Source: Nannocystis exedens
GTDB taxonomy: Bacteria > Myxococcota_A > Polyangia > Polyangiales > Polyangiaceae
Length of the DNA stretch: 42,834 bases
Reading direction: 5' to 3'
NCBI GenBank assembly: GCA_945865595.1
Contig: CAMBEV010000002.1
Location: 1-42,834 of the forward strand
How positions within the stretch are numbered: position 1 is the stretch's first letter; the number at the start of each line of letters is the position of its first letter. A program made the translations under genes and the position numbers. Positions 15,069 through 23,149 of this stretch are shown piece after piece. The notes under the pieces are model-generated. The model did no database searches. It saw nothing but the letters and a program-made list of their open reading frames with translations, and was not told where the DNA came from.

Positions 15069-16820
15069 TCAGACGCCGAAGGCGCTGCCTAGCCAAGACG
15101 TAATCACCTCAAGCAACTCGTCCTGCGTTCCGCGCGGCGTAAACGTGTGATCCGCGCGGTCGACCGTCGTTAGGCCGACGACTCCGTCGGCGACTAGCAA
15201 CTGAGTGCGACCGCTCAGCACTTCGTCCAAATAGCTCAATCCTGGATCTGTTTTGCTAAAAATGAAACGGACGTTGGTGCGGTTCGCGGCGAGCTTACGG
15301 AGATTGCGCTCGATCTCACTCGCGGGAATGGCGCCGAGCTGGGTGAGCCATTGCTGAGCTCGCGTTCGCGCTCTGAGCCAACGCTGATGTGCGACAATAC
15401 GAAGTGAGTGCGCGACATTCACTTGCCCGTGCACAAGACGCTTCCACGAACTCAAGTTGTACATGCTGTGACGAACGTTGGCGGCTTCCTTGTACACGGA
15501 GCGGTGGCTCGCCACATCGAGCGAGTCTCCTTCCGTAAACGCAAATGTCTGCGGATTGATCAGAATGAGACCGTCCACCTGGCTCTGCAATGCGGCGTGA
15601 TAGGCCGCGTAGGCACCCGCGCATAAGCCGATCACAACGATCGCGCGCTCGCGCCGCAATTCAGCCAACGTCGTTACAAGCGATTGCAGCGAGCGAGTCG
15701 AATAGAGGAGAGGCGCGACAAGCCCTTGTCCCACGGCGCTATCGCCAAGGCCCTCGAGATCGACGCGCAGTGAGCTTGTTCCGAGCAGCGCGAGGCGCCG
15801 CGCGAGAATCACGTGCGAGCGGTTAACGCCGATGTGATGCACAGCACCCGCGTTCAACATCACAACCAGGGGAGTGCCCGACCTTGCGCCCTGGCTCGGA
15901 TTCGTACGCACCGCGACCAGATCGGGACCCACACGCGTGACGATCTCCTCAACCCTTGTTCCATCAACGTTGAGCATCGCCGAAGCGGCCTTCGCCAGGG
16001 GCAGCGCAACGTCACGCGATAAGGGCGGCGCATCGCTCGCATCCGCCCCACAAAACTCGATGATCGTGCTGCGGAGCCCAGCCGACAATTCGCTCTTGTG
16101 CGGATCCACCATCAGACATTGGTAACCAGTAACGTTACGAACATCAGGCGCCAACCCGTAGCGTGCGAGCTGCGCGGTCGTGCGTGGATCTTCACTGGCG
16201 AGGTCATCGCGAGGGATGACCAGCGTGCGAACACCAGGGTTCGTCCACGAGCGCTGACCGAGCTGTCGCAAACCGTCGAGAGCATCTCGGGATATCCAGT
16301 AGCCAGCAACCTGCGCGCCCTCTTCGGTCCACTCAAGTTCGGCCGGATCACTGCTGAGCCTTGCAAACGCTTGAAGCTCTCGCACGAACGTGGGTCCTGA
16401 AATCGGGGCAAGCATCACGAGGGCGGTGACGTTCGGCATGTCAGGCAGCGCCTCGAGCGCAAGCGCACAACCGACGCGCAATGCGACGATGACGACGCGC
16501 GAAGCGCCCGTTTTCTCACGAAGTACGCGCTCGGCTTCGCGAAGTGAGGCGAGCCAGGCGGACACGCGGTCGGCGTCACGTTCACCACCCGCGGAGTCGC
16601 CGACGCCATCGTAGTCAAAGCGCATCGCCGGGACTCCCGCGACCGCAAGACCCTCGGCGAGAACGCGCATCGACCGATGGGTGCACACCATTTCATAACC
16701 AATCGGCGCACAAATGAGCGCCGCTGTGTCACTCCCTGCCTTGGCGTGATGAAGCCACCCGAAGCAGACCCGCTCCGGTGCCGTTCCCGGTGCAAAGTAC
16801 AGGGGCTCAACAGCGATCAC
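15069..16820 (-). CDS. Tandem alpha/beta hydrolase
   Basis: A 583-residue fusion of two alpha/beta hydrolase domains. The first (residues about 1-270) has RFDYDGVGDSAGG and, at the nucleophile elbow, ALRVGCAL, so the serine of GxSxG is replaced. It resembles the exosortase-associated hydrolase type. The second domain (about 290-583) has LRVDLEGLGDSAVG and an elbow reading GLCAGAYAA, giving a cysteine nucleophile candidate. It ends with a segment carrying DRADHTFTP, a plausible catalytic His. Only the second half therefore looks catalytically competent, perhaps as a thioesterase or acyltransferase releasing a carrier-bound product (inference). No signal peptide is seen. Translation starts at GTG 16820, overlapping the GH2 stop by one base. 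Confidence 0.78.
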   Translation of the reverse strand: MIAVEPLYFAPGTAPERVCFGWLHHAKAGSDTAALICAPIGYEMVCTHRSMRVLAEGLAVAGVPAMRFDYDGVGDSAGGERDADRVSAWLASLREAERVLREKTGASRVVIVALRVGCALALEALPDMPNVTALVMLAPISGPTFVRELQAFARLSSDPAELEWTEEGAQVAGYWISRDALDGLRQLGQRSWTNPGVRTLVIPRDDLASEDPRTTAQLARYGLAPDVRNVTGYQCLMVDPHKSELSAGLRSTIIEFCGADASDAPPLSRDVALPLAKAASAMLNVDGTRVEEIVTRVGPDLVAVRTNPSQGARSGTPLVVMLNAGAVHHIGVNRSHVILARRLALLGTSSLRVDLEGLGDSAVGQGLVAPLLYSTRSLQSLVTTLAELRRERAIVVIGLCAGAYAAYHAALQSQVDGLILINPQTFAFTEGDSLDVASHRSVYKEAANVRHSMYNLSSWKRLVHGQVNVAHSLRIVAHQRWLRARTRAQQWLTQLGAIPASEIERNLRKLAANRTNVRFIFSKTDPGLSYLDEVLSGRTQLLVADGVVGLTTVDRADHTFTPRGTQDELLEVITSWLGSAFGV

Positions 16821-19333
16821 TACGCGTTCTCTCGAATGCTAACCGTCGCATCCATGTTAAGCGCCTTGACTAAACTGAGCGGTGAGAACCTCGCGCCGCT
16901 CTTCTCGGGACGCAGTTTTACTCGCACCACAGCGCCGGGCGCGATGTCGATGAAATCATCGTCCGGCAAAAAACCCCGCGCCGAAAAGCTCACGCATTGC
17001 GCGAAAACGCGCGACTCAAGACGCACATCATAGCTGCCATCCGGACAACTCGCGGCGTGAGCTACAAGGCCCAGGTCACGCTCGCTCGGTCGTCGCATCC
17101 CCAGTGGGAGGTGGCAGGCCGTGATGCCGAGCCGCGCAAGCGTCCCAACACAGAGATCGTGCCCAGGCGCGCCAAAGCGGAAGCTGTAGCTTGAGTCGAC
17201 AAACCGGCCAAGCGCGTCTTCGATGCCTATCACCATCGCTGACCGCGGCTCCACCGCGACGGGCACTACGGCATCGGCCACCCGATCGCGGCCGTCGCGA
17301 TAGAGGACGATCGACAGGTCATCGGAAAACGGCGCATCGGTGTCGTTCCATACGACCACCCTCACGCCGCTATGGCGGTCGTCGATAAAATCAATCGCAA
17401 TCGGTTGCCAAGCCCGTTTGAGCCCGTAAAACGCTGACTTCGGTCGGCCTTGGGCATCAATGATGCCCCAACCCGCGCCGTCGACCAGGTCGCGCAACGT
17501 CCACACAAGCGAGCCCCTGCACGTCGCGCGTGGATCGCGAAATGCCGCCGCTGTGCGCGCCATCACGTGGGCGATCGCGCCCCTCGAGAGCTCGAGGTAG
17601 CGATCCATGCTCGAGAACCGAACCTCACGCGCGCGGTCGCCGAAGAGCGCTTCGATGTAGTGCTCGCGAATATCTTCAAAGTCCCAACCGACGCCGAGGT
17701 CGCGCGGCACCGTGCTCTTCCACTTGGGATGCACCGCGGGCATCTCACCGCTTCCGAGCACGCGCTCAATGGTTACATCATGAGGCACATTTGAGAAGGC
17801 GAGGCACTCTGCCGCGAAGCGCACACCTGCGTGCCGAACGTCATCGAGCGGCCCGCGATACGCGCCCACGCCCCAATAGTGCGTCACACCAGAATCGACC
17901 GAGAACGGCGTACTGCCCCCCGTCGGCGTCGACGTCACATAGGGCACGTCGGGCAACACCTCGCGCGCCACCCTCGGGAGCAGCTCTCCGATAAGCGGCT
18001 GTACCCACTCGGAAGCAGGCAAGCCCATCATCGACGCCTGTTGCTCAATCTCGCTGCCACCGCACAGAACGGCGAGGCTCGGTCTTCCGACGAGGCGCAG
18101 TGCCCGTTGCTCCGCTTCTCGCGTCACGCTCGCGGCGAACTTCGCATCACTCGTCGGGTAGTCCATGTTGGCGAACGCAAAGTCGTGCCACAGCATGATG
18201 CCGCGCGCGTCGAGTGCATCGAAGAACGCGTCCGTTTCGTAAGGCATGGTCCCTGTCGTTCGGAGCATGTTCGCGCCGAGGCTCACAACTTGGTCGATCG
18301 CACGGGCGAGCGCTTCGGGTGAGGCCTGTAACGACAAGGCATCAAGCGGTGTCCAAACGGCGCCCCTACAGAAGATGGGAGTGCCGTTAATGCTCAGCGC
18401 AAACGCCCCGCCGGCGCGATCGAGCGAGACCGTGCGAAAGCCGATCGCGCCGTGCTCGAGGCGCACTCGGCCTCCGTCAACCCACTTGACTTCAATCGCA
18501 ACGGGGTAGAGCGCGGGCTTTCCGTGGGTGTGAGGCCACCACACGTCAATGTTGCCGACGTCGACTTCGTCATCCACCGTAAGTGTGTTGTTCTCGCTTC
18601 GAAATCGGAGACTGCACTCACGTTCGCCGAGCAGAAGCGAAACGCTGGCCGCGTCAACTTGCGAGTGGAGCAACGCGCCGAGCGCAACGCGCACGCTCCC
18701 TCGCTGCCCCGCAAGCGATGGGTGAACCGTCAAGTGACTTACCTGAAGCGCTCCGGTCTCACTCGCGACTACTGGCCTGTACGGACCAAGCGCCGGCGCG
18801 GGCGGCGTCCACCCTGGCATACGCCCGAGAAGGCTTGCGCGAAAGAAGCGCAGATTTTGATGCCCCACGAGGCGCGCCTTGTACCGAGGCCGTGGACGTC
18901 GCTCGTTCAAGAGCGGCGTGAGACCTCGAAAGCGAACCGCGACCTCGTTTGCGCCGGCCGACACAAACGGAACAACATTTGTTACAAACTGATTCTCCGA
19001 AAACAGCCGAGGTTCGCCGTTGATAAACACATTGGCCACTGGCGCGAGGCCTTCGAATCGCAACTGACACAGCGTTCCCACGGGCGACTCAACCCGCGCG
19101 CGATACCAAGCCTCGCCCGCGTCAAGGTCGCCCATGTCGTCAAGCTTCTTTCCTTCGCCAAGAAGCGCGCTCGCGAGCGTTCCCGGTACAGGCGCGCGTC
19201 CCCAACCCTCGTCGGGCAACGCCGAAGGCCGGTCATGCTCACCCGCGCGCGTGAGCAAATAGGACCAATCGGAGAATGCGAGGACACGTTCTTCGCTGTT
19301 GGAAAGCAAGCGAAAGGCGCCGCCGTCGGTCAC
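16820..19333 (-). CDS. Glycoside hydrolase family 2 protein, beta-mannosidase-like, cytoplasmic
   Basis: An 837-residue protein with the GH2 domain series: N-terminal jelly-roll (sugar-binding) region, immunoglobulin-like domain, TIM barrel, and C-terminal beta domains. Barrel signatures are FCRGAVWTPLDALSL, LGANMLRTTGTMPYE and MLWHDFAFANMDYP. The acid/base motif normally written GNNE reads GGSE (in LAVLCGGSEIEQQ). The nucleophile is the Glu in RFAAECLAFSN. Both glutamates are present but their surroundings differ from standard beta-mannosidases, suggesting another substrate. There is no signal peptide, which is unusual for a polysaccharide-degrading GH2 and fits an intracellular step on a small glycoconjugate (inference). 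It overlaps the DUF1839 stop by four bases and the hydrolase start by one. Confidence 0.82.
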   Translation of the reverse strand: MTDGGAFRLLSNSEERVLAFSDWSYLLTRAGEHDRPSALPDEGWGRAPVPGTLASALLGEGKKLDDMGDLDAGEAWYRARVESPVGTLCQLRFEGLAPVANVFINGEPRLFSENQFVTNVVPFVSAGANEVAVRFRGLTPLLNERRPRPRYKARLVGHQNLRFFRASLLGRMPGWTPPAPALGPYRPVVASETGALQVSHLTVHPSLAGQRGSVRVALGALLHSQVDAASVSLLLGERECSLRFRSENNTLTVDDEVDVGNIDVWWPHTHGKPALYPVAIEVKWVDGGRVRLEHGAIGFRTVSLDRAGGAFALSINGTPIFCRGAVWTPLDALSLQASPEALARAIDQVVSLGANMLRTTGTMPYETDAFFDALDARGIMLWHDFAFANMDYPTSDAKFAASVTREAEQRALRLVGRPSLAVLCGGSEIEQQASMMGLPASEWVQPLIGELLPRVAREVLPDVPYVTSTPTGGSTPFSVDSGVTHYWGVGAYRGPLDDVRHAGVRFAAECLAFSNVPHDVTIERVLGSGEMPAVHPKWKSTVPRDLGVGWDFEDIREHYIEALFGDRAREVRFSSMDRYLELSRGAIAHVMARTAAAFRDPRATCRGSLVWTLRDLVDGAGWGIIDAQGRPKSAFYGLKRAWQPIAIDFIDDRHSGVRVVVWNDTDAPFSDDLSIVLYRDGRDRVADAVVPVAVEPRSAMVIGIEDALGRFVDSSYSFRFGAPGHDLCVGTLARLGITACHLPLGMRRPSERDLGLVAHAASCPDGSYDVRLESRVFAQCVSFSARGFLPDDDFIDIAPGAVVRVKLRPEKSGARFSPLSLVKALNMDATVSIRENA

Positions 19334-20337
19334 CGGGCCACTCCCTTCGCGAGTCCCTTCGCGAGTCCGTCATCCATGGCCGAAAAAGCGCGCGTGAGGT
19401 GCTCAGCGATCTCGACGGTGGCACCATCGGCATCGAACAGCTTTGTCGAAGCGGCGGCGCGCGCGAGCTTGAACTGCAACGTTTTTGCCAGATTGGCCAC
19501 CGATACAAATAGTTCTGTTGCGGCTACAAATTGAGGCTCGGCCACCCCATCGAGCCAGCGGAGGTGCGCCCCAAGCAGCTCGCACGCGGCTCCGAGTTGA
19601 CGAACGGCGGCGAACGCATAGGCGTGAAACGAGTCGCCCCCTTGCGCCCGCATCCACGCGACGTGTTCAGGTAGTGCCTTGGCGAACCGCGCCATCGCGC
19701 TGCCATGCTTTTCGTCCCGCATGCGCCTTCGATCGTTGTGGTGCACGAGAAGCTCAAGCGCCATTTTGCGGAGGGTCCGATCGTCTCTTCGGATGAGACC
19801 CTCGAGCTTGGCGATCTCAACGTAAGGAGCAAGCCCCATCGAACCGGCCTGCCTCGAAAAGATGCCCTCGTAATCTTCACCCTCGAGCGAAAAATAACCG
19901 GCATTGTGAAAATATTCGATGCGTTTGGTCGCGCGATCCATCGCGCGCACGCCCACCGATGTCTTCGTGTGCTGAGCACGGTAACTCGTGCCTCGCGTAT
20001 CGGGCAGGAAGAACGCGTCGGCATCCACGATCGGGAGCTGCCCACGCGCGACTTGAACCGCAACTTGCTCTTCGAGCGACCACCACACGTTGAGCTCGCC
20101 GATCGAGATCCCGTAGAGCCGATCGAGATCACCCGCTGGCATCTTGAAGAACGAAAACTGATCACCCTCCCAGTCGATCGCCACGGTAAAGCCGAGCGCC
20201 GCAAGCGAATTGAGGCGAAGCGCGTGAAGCACCTCGATCCACAGGTCGACGTAACAATTGGTCTCAGGCCAAGCCGCACCTGCGCCGTGCAACGCGTGAG
20301 GTTCGTACGGCCGCGGAATCTCAGGCCACGTGAACAT
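19330..20337 (-). CDS. DUF1839 family protein, putative aminoacyl transferase partner
   Basis: The 335-residue protein matches the DUF1839 pattern: ETNCYVDLWIEVLHAL (C28, D31), DWEGDQFSFFK, LYGISIGELNVWW, DADAFFLPDTRGTSYRAQHTKTSVG (H123) and EYFHNAGYFSLEG (H144). As I recall, genes of this family sit beside amino acid:[carrier protein] ligases in other bacteria. The invariant Cys, His and Asp residues would suit a cysteine-dependent transferase taking the aminoacyl group from the carrier (inference). The last half is helical and Ala-rich. The C-terminus contains LAKGLAKG, encoded by a 12-base tandem duplication. It lies 13 bases after the ligase gene and overlaps GH2 as ATGA. Confidence 0.85.
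   Translation of the reverse strand: MFTWPEIPRPYEPHALHGAGAAWPETNCYVDLWIEVLHALRLNSLAALGFTVAIDWEGDQFSFFKMPAGDLDRLYGISIGELNVWWSLEEQVAVQVARGQLPIVDADAFFLPDTRGTSYRAQHTKTSVGVRAMDRATKRIEYFHNAGYFSLEGEDYEGIFSRQAGSMGLAPYVEIAKLEGLIRRDDRTLRKMALELLVHHNDRRRMRDEKHGSAMARFAKALPEHVAWMRAQGGDSFHAYAFAAVRQLGAACELLGAHLRWLDGVAEPQFVAATELFVSVANLAKTLQFKLARAAASTKLFDADGATVEIAEHLTRAFSAMDDGLAKGLAKGVAR
19343..19366. repeat. 12-base tandem duplication in the DUF1839 gene
   Basis: TCCCTTCGCGAG occurs twice in direct succession (19343-19354 and 19355-19366). It adds one extra LAKG unit to the protein's C-terminus without shifting the frame. Confidence 0.85.
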
Positions 20338-20350
20338 GCATCAACCCCTG

Positions 20351-21247
20351 CTAAACAAAAATCCGTTCTCGAACGCCAGCTGGCCACTTGTCGGGATCTA
20401 AGCCGTGGAACTTGAAGAGCGCGAGCGTGACGCGCTCCATGCCGAACCCCACGCAAGCCGTGTGCGCAACTTCGCCATCACTCTGGTTGATTCCGAACGT
20501 CTTGCCGAAGTGCTCTTGGTGATAATTGAAGCTCATGATCGCGGTCGGCTCCTCCACCGTCGCGATGGGAACCACGAGCTCGAACTTCAAGTGCTGCGCG
20601 CGTTGATTCAGCGCGAGCATCTTGCCTCCACGACCAAAGAACGGATCGTTCGCGATCGCGGATTCTGCAGGGAGGCCGAGGTCTTGAAGCCAGTGACCCG
20701 CGCGCTCAATCCATTGATCGCGCCACTCTTCGCACTCTGCGGGTGAGCCGATGCGGATGAACTCGCGCATGCGGAACATCTGCATGCGCGCGGGATCGAT
20801 CGAAGGCTCGTGGCGGAAGCAATAAGAGAACACGTCGATCAGGCGTCCGCCCTTGGCAAGAGGCTCTCGTGCGACGGTGGGATATACCGGGTAGCAAGCC
20901 GCCGGCGTCAGCACCGTATCGGTCATCGCCAGCATGTCCGCCCAAGGCTCTCCGTTTTGAACGCGCTCGAGGAGCGCTGCGTGTTCGGCTGGCGGACGGT
21001 TGAAGCTGAAAACAGGACCGGCAAGGTGCGGAAACGATTTGAGGTAGCCGCTCTTTTCGAAGTTCTCGCGCGTGACGAGCGGAGGAAAGCGCATCACTTG
21101 CGCCTTGTCGTTTTCGGCGAGCCTCGAAATGTAACTATCAAAGCCCAATAAAGCGTCTTCAAAAACACCGCTACGGCCGTACACGCCGTCAACGCCGGTC
21201 GGAATCAGCAGCCCCTTCGCGACCAACTCTTGCAAGAATGTGCTCAT
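20351..21247 (-). CDS. Amino acid:[acyl-carrier-protein] ligase (atypical SerRS homolog)
   Basis: A 298-residue class II aminoacyl-tRNA-synthetase catalytic core without any tRNA-binding domain. Motif 2 reads FRHEPSIDPARMQMFRMREF and motif 3 is GFGMER (267-272). The likely zinc ligands are C118 (PAACYPVYP), E162 (MREFIRIG) and C265 (HTACVGFG), the Cys/Glu/Cys set described for the Bradyrhizobium enzymes. Those homologs adenylate glycine or alanine and transfer it to the phosphopantetheine of a small carrier protein instead of tRNA. The amino acid used here cannot be read from the sequence. GGGAGATCGGGAGCG before ATG 21247 supports the start. It lies between the flavoprotein gene and the DUF1839 gene, with its carrier two genes upstream. 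Confidence 0.92.
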   Translation of the reverse strand: MSTFLQELVAKGLLIPTGVDGVYGRSGVFEDALLGFDSYISRLAENDKAQVMRFPPLVTRENFEKSGYLKSFPHLAGPVFSFNRPPAEHAALLERVQNGEPWADMLAMTDTVLTPAACYPVYPTVAREPLAKGGRLIDVFSYCFRHEPSIDPARMQMFRMREFIRIGSPAECEEWRDQWIERAGHWLQDLGLPAESAIANDPFFGRGGKMLALNQRAQHLKFELVVPIATVEEPTAIMSFNYHQEHFGKTFGINQSDGEVAHTACVGFGMERVTLALFKFHGLDPDKWPAGVRERIFV

Positions 21248-21261
21248 CGCTCCCGATCTCC

Positions 21262-22434
21262 CTAAGAATCGTCTTTGTAGACCTGCAGCAGCTGCGCATT
21301 GGTCATGTGCAGACGATCGTTGTTGATCATCAGCTGCGCGGAGAATGAGTCACGCAGCAGCCGGCCGAGCGAGAACGGCGACGTGTTCTTGTAACCCATG
21401 ATGCCGCAGATCGGCATCGCGGCAGTTACAATTTCGGCGACCGACGTCGAGGCGACGAGCTTCAAGTTATTGAGGCGAAGCGCGTAGCCGATTGACAATA
21501 AATGATCTTTATCAATTTTATTGACCATCGCGCCGTTGTACTCTTCGGCCATCGCATAAACGAGCGTGCGAAATGACTGCAGCCGTGCCTGCAACTCTGA
21601 CAAGCGCAAACCGCTTGCCGGTGGTCCGTTCGGGTTCTTTCGCGCCTCGGCTCTCACGAACGCGCGCGCCCGCGATACAGCCTCGGTTGCGATACCCAGC
21701 CACACGCCACCCCAGAGCAAGTGAGAGAGCGGCACCATGGACAGCGGCGCGATATCGCCGAAGCCTTCGCGCAAAACTTGGTCAGCCCTGCCTTTGCCCC
21801 TCACAAGGAAAGGCGGACTGCACGTTCCGCGCATACCCAAGGTGTCCCATTCAGACTTTTGTTCCAGCGTGTAGTCACCGGGCTTCAGCCAAACGAGCGA
21901 CTGGTCCGCCGGTGCTGAATCGGGATGACGGCGAGCCGTAAGCAGCAAGCCGTCGGCCTGTGCTCCGTAGGAGATGGTCGTCGCATCCTTGACGATTGAA
22001 AACGTGTCGCCGGTCGTCTCGACGGCACACACGCTTCGACGAAGGTCTCCACCCACGCCAACCTCGGAGGTCACCGAAGCGACGAGCCACTTCTTGTCGC
22101 AAATCTCGCGGACGTAGCCCTGCGTCGCGTCGCTGCCCGCGGCATGCGCCGCCATCGAGAGAAGCTTGATGTGGTGCATCGCGAACACCATGCCAGTCGC
22201 CGAGCAGCCCTGCGCGAGCCCTTGGCACATGGACACCACGTCGGGAACCGTCGCCCCAAGACCACCGAGCTCGCGCGGTACAGATGCAGCCAAAAGCCCC
22301 TCTGCACGAACCGCCTCTATGGCTTCTTTTGGGAAACGCGCTTGACGATCGACATCGTCAGCGTGCAAACGCGCGATCTCGCGCCCGATCGCCCGTGCCT
22401 TTTCAACAGGTGTGCCTTCGACGGATGCGCTCAT
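21262..22434 (-). CDS. Acyl-CoA-dehydrogenase-fold flavoprotein acting on the carrier (putative)
   Basis: The 390-residue protein has the acyl-CoA dehydrogenase fold: helical N-terminus with VPRELGGLGATVPDVV, a beta domain with SVTSEVGVGGDLRRSVCAV and WDTLGMRGTCSPPFLV, then the C-terminal four-helix domain with CGIMGYKNTSPFSLGRLLRDS. It should bind FAD. Where ordinary dehydrogenases have the YEGTS glutamate base, this protein reads QLMINNDR, so that residue appears to be missing. It may use another base or act as an oxygenase-like or amine-oxidising flavoprotein. In the operon it would oxidise the carrier-bound amino acid (inference). Its ATG overlaps the carrier's TGA by one base, tying their translation together. 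Confidence 0.85.
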   Translation of the reverse strand: MSASVEGTPVEKARAIGREIARLHADDVDRQARFPKEAIEAVRAEGLLAASVPRELGGLGATVPDVVSMCQGLAQGCSATGMVFAMHHIKLLSMAAHAAGSDATQGYVREICDKKWLVASVTSEVGVGGDLRRSVCAVETTGDTFSIVKDATTISYGAQADGLLLTARRHPDSAPADQSLVWLKPGDYTLEQKSEWDTLGMRGTCSPPFLVRGKGRADQVLREGFGDIAPLSMVPLSHLLWGGVWLGIATEAVSRARAFVRAEARKNPNGPPASGLRLSELQARLQSFRTLVYAMAEEYNGAMVNKIDKDHLLSIGYALRLNNLKLVASTSVAEIVTAAMPICGIMGYKNTSPFSLGRLLRDSFSAQLMINNDRLHMTNAQLLQVYKDDS

Positions 22435-22676
22435 CAGCGGCCCCCTGTCAGTTCTGAGAGAGCCGCGTGGATGTTGCGAATGCTCTCGAAGACGCTGCGC
22501 TTAAGCATGCGATCGGGGAACTCGACATCGAATGCACCCTCGAGTGCAAGCATCACGTTGACACTCGCGTGCGAGGTCATGCCGGCCTGATAGAGATCGG
22601 CATCTTCGGCGAGCGAAGTCGCGTCAGTGCCCAGCTTTCCGTGCTGTTGTAAAATGGTGCGTATTTGGTTCTGCAT
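22434..22676 (-). CDS. Small acyl/aminoacyl carrier protein
   Basis: An 80-residue acidic helical protein when started at ATG 22676. The phosphopantetheine attachment site is S35 in DLYQAGMTSHASVNVMLALE, where the usual Asp-Ser-Leu is replaced by Thr-Ser-His. The following EGAFDVEFPDRMLKRSVFES is the recognisable helix II-III region. It resembles the dedicated carriers that accept amino acids from SerRS-like ligases rather than fatty acid ACP. It would hold the aminoacyl thioester during later steps. The frame is open upstream to 22817, but that part covers the intercistronic hairpin and is unlikely to be coding. Its stop overlaps the flavoprotein start. Confidence 0.9.
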   Translation of the reverse strand: MQNQIRTILQQHGKLGTDATSLAEDADLYQAGMTSHASVNVMLALEGAFDVEFPDRMLKRSVFESIRNIHAALSELTGGR

Positions 22677-22716
22677 GGTCACCCGCAGGGATTTTTGATC
22701 TCGCCGAGGATACGAC

Positions 22717-22745
22717 ACCTTTCCGCCTTGGCTGAGAGGAAAGGT
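22717..22745 (-). promoter_or_regulatory. Stem-loop between acpS and the carrier gene
   Basis: On the transcribed strand ACCTTTCC is followed after 13 bases by GGAAAGGT, a perfect eight-base stem that begins at the last base of the acpS stop codon. No uridine run follows, so it looks less like an intrinsic terminator than like an mRNA processing or stabilising element. It would separate the two upstream enzymes from the carrier. Confidence 0.55.
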
Positions 22746-23149
22746 TACGCTTGCGTAACGGTCGCCAAGACAACCGCCCCAGCGGTGTGGCGCACGTGCG
22801 TCAGGCTTATTGAACACACACTAAAGTGGGTGGCCTCTGCTCGCACGCGCACTTCTCCGTGCAATCGAACGGTGCAACTTCCCGAAGCGCCGCGCACGAT
22901 TTCGATGTCGCGAAAGCTACGCGGGCTCTCCGCGGGCCACTGCAGCGCCTTGAACACGGCCTCCTTGGCGGCAAACCGCGCCGCGAGTCGTTCAACGCGC
23001 TGCGACGGTGAGGCTTCCGCGTACGCGATCTCGGCGGGCAAATAGATCCGGTCGAGGTACGATTGACCGAAGGCATCGAGCGCCTCGCGCACTTCGTCGC
23101 ACTCGACGAGGTCGAACCCCACCACGGGCACCTGGGTCAAGGCATTCAT
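22745..23149 (-). CDS. acpS: Holo-[acyl-carrier-protein] synthase (AcpS-type phosphopantetheinyl transferase)
   Basis: A 134-residue AcpS-type enzyme that transfers 4'-phosphopantetheine from CoA to a carrier serine. Family motifs are GFDLVE (11-16, magnesium-binding D13), ERLAARFAAKEAVFKAL (53-69, E63) and SLTH (115-118). The start at ATG 23149 is set by the ATGA overlap with the kamA stop; an open extension to 23218 lies inside kamA and is not needed. Its place directly before the small carrier gene suggests a dedicated activator, though it may equally be the cell's general AcpS. A stem-loop follows immediately after its stop. Confidence 0.88.
   Translation of the reverse strand: MNALTQVPVVGFDLVECDEVREALDAFGQSYLDRIYLPAEIAYAEASPSQRVERLAARFAAKEAVFKALQWPAESPRSFRDIEIVRGASGSCTVRLHGEVRVRAEATHFSVCSISLTHVRHTAGAVVLATVTQA

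Noticed and set aside
18452-19534. A 360-codon plus-strand frame opposite GH2 and DUF1839
   Set aside because: It is Arg-rich and without motifs, and it spans two genes of the opposite strand. It is a by-product of codon bias.
20351-21247. Seryl-tRNA synthetase
   Set aside because: It has no tRNA-binding arm, is about half the normal length, has the zinc ligand set of carrier-protein ligases, and sits beside its carrier.
22717-22745. Intrinsic terminator after acpS
   Set aside because: The stem is perfect but no run of T follows in the direction of transcription, and the next gene is functionally linked.
22677-22817. N-terminal extension of the carrier protein
   Set aside because: The added residues cover the intercistronic hairpin and the end of acpS and do not resemble any carrier sequence.
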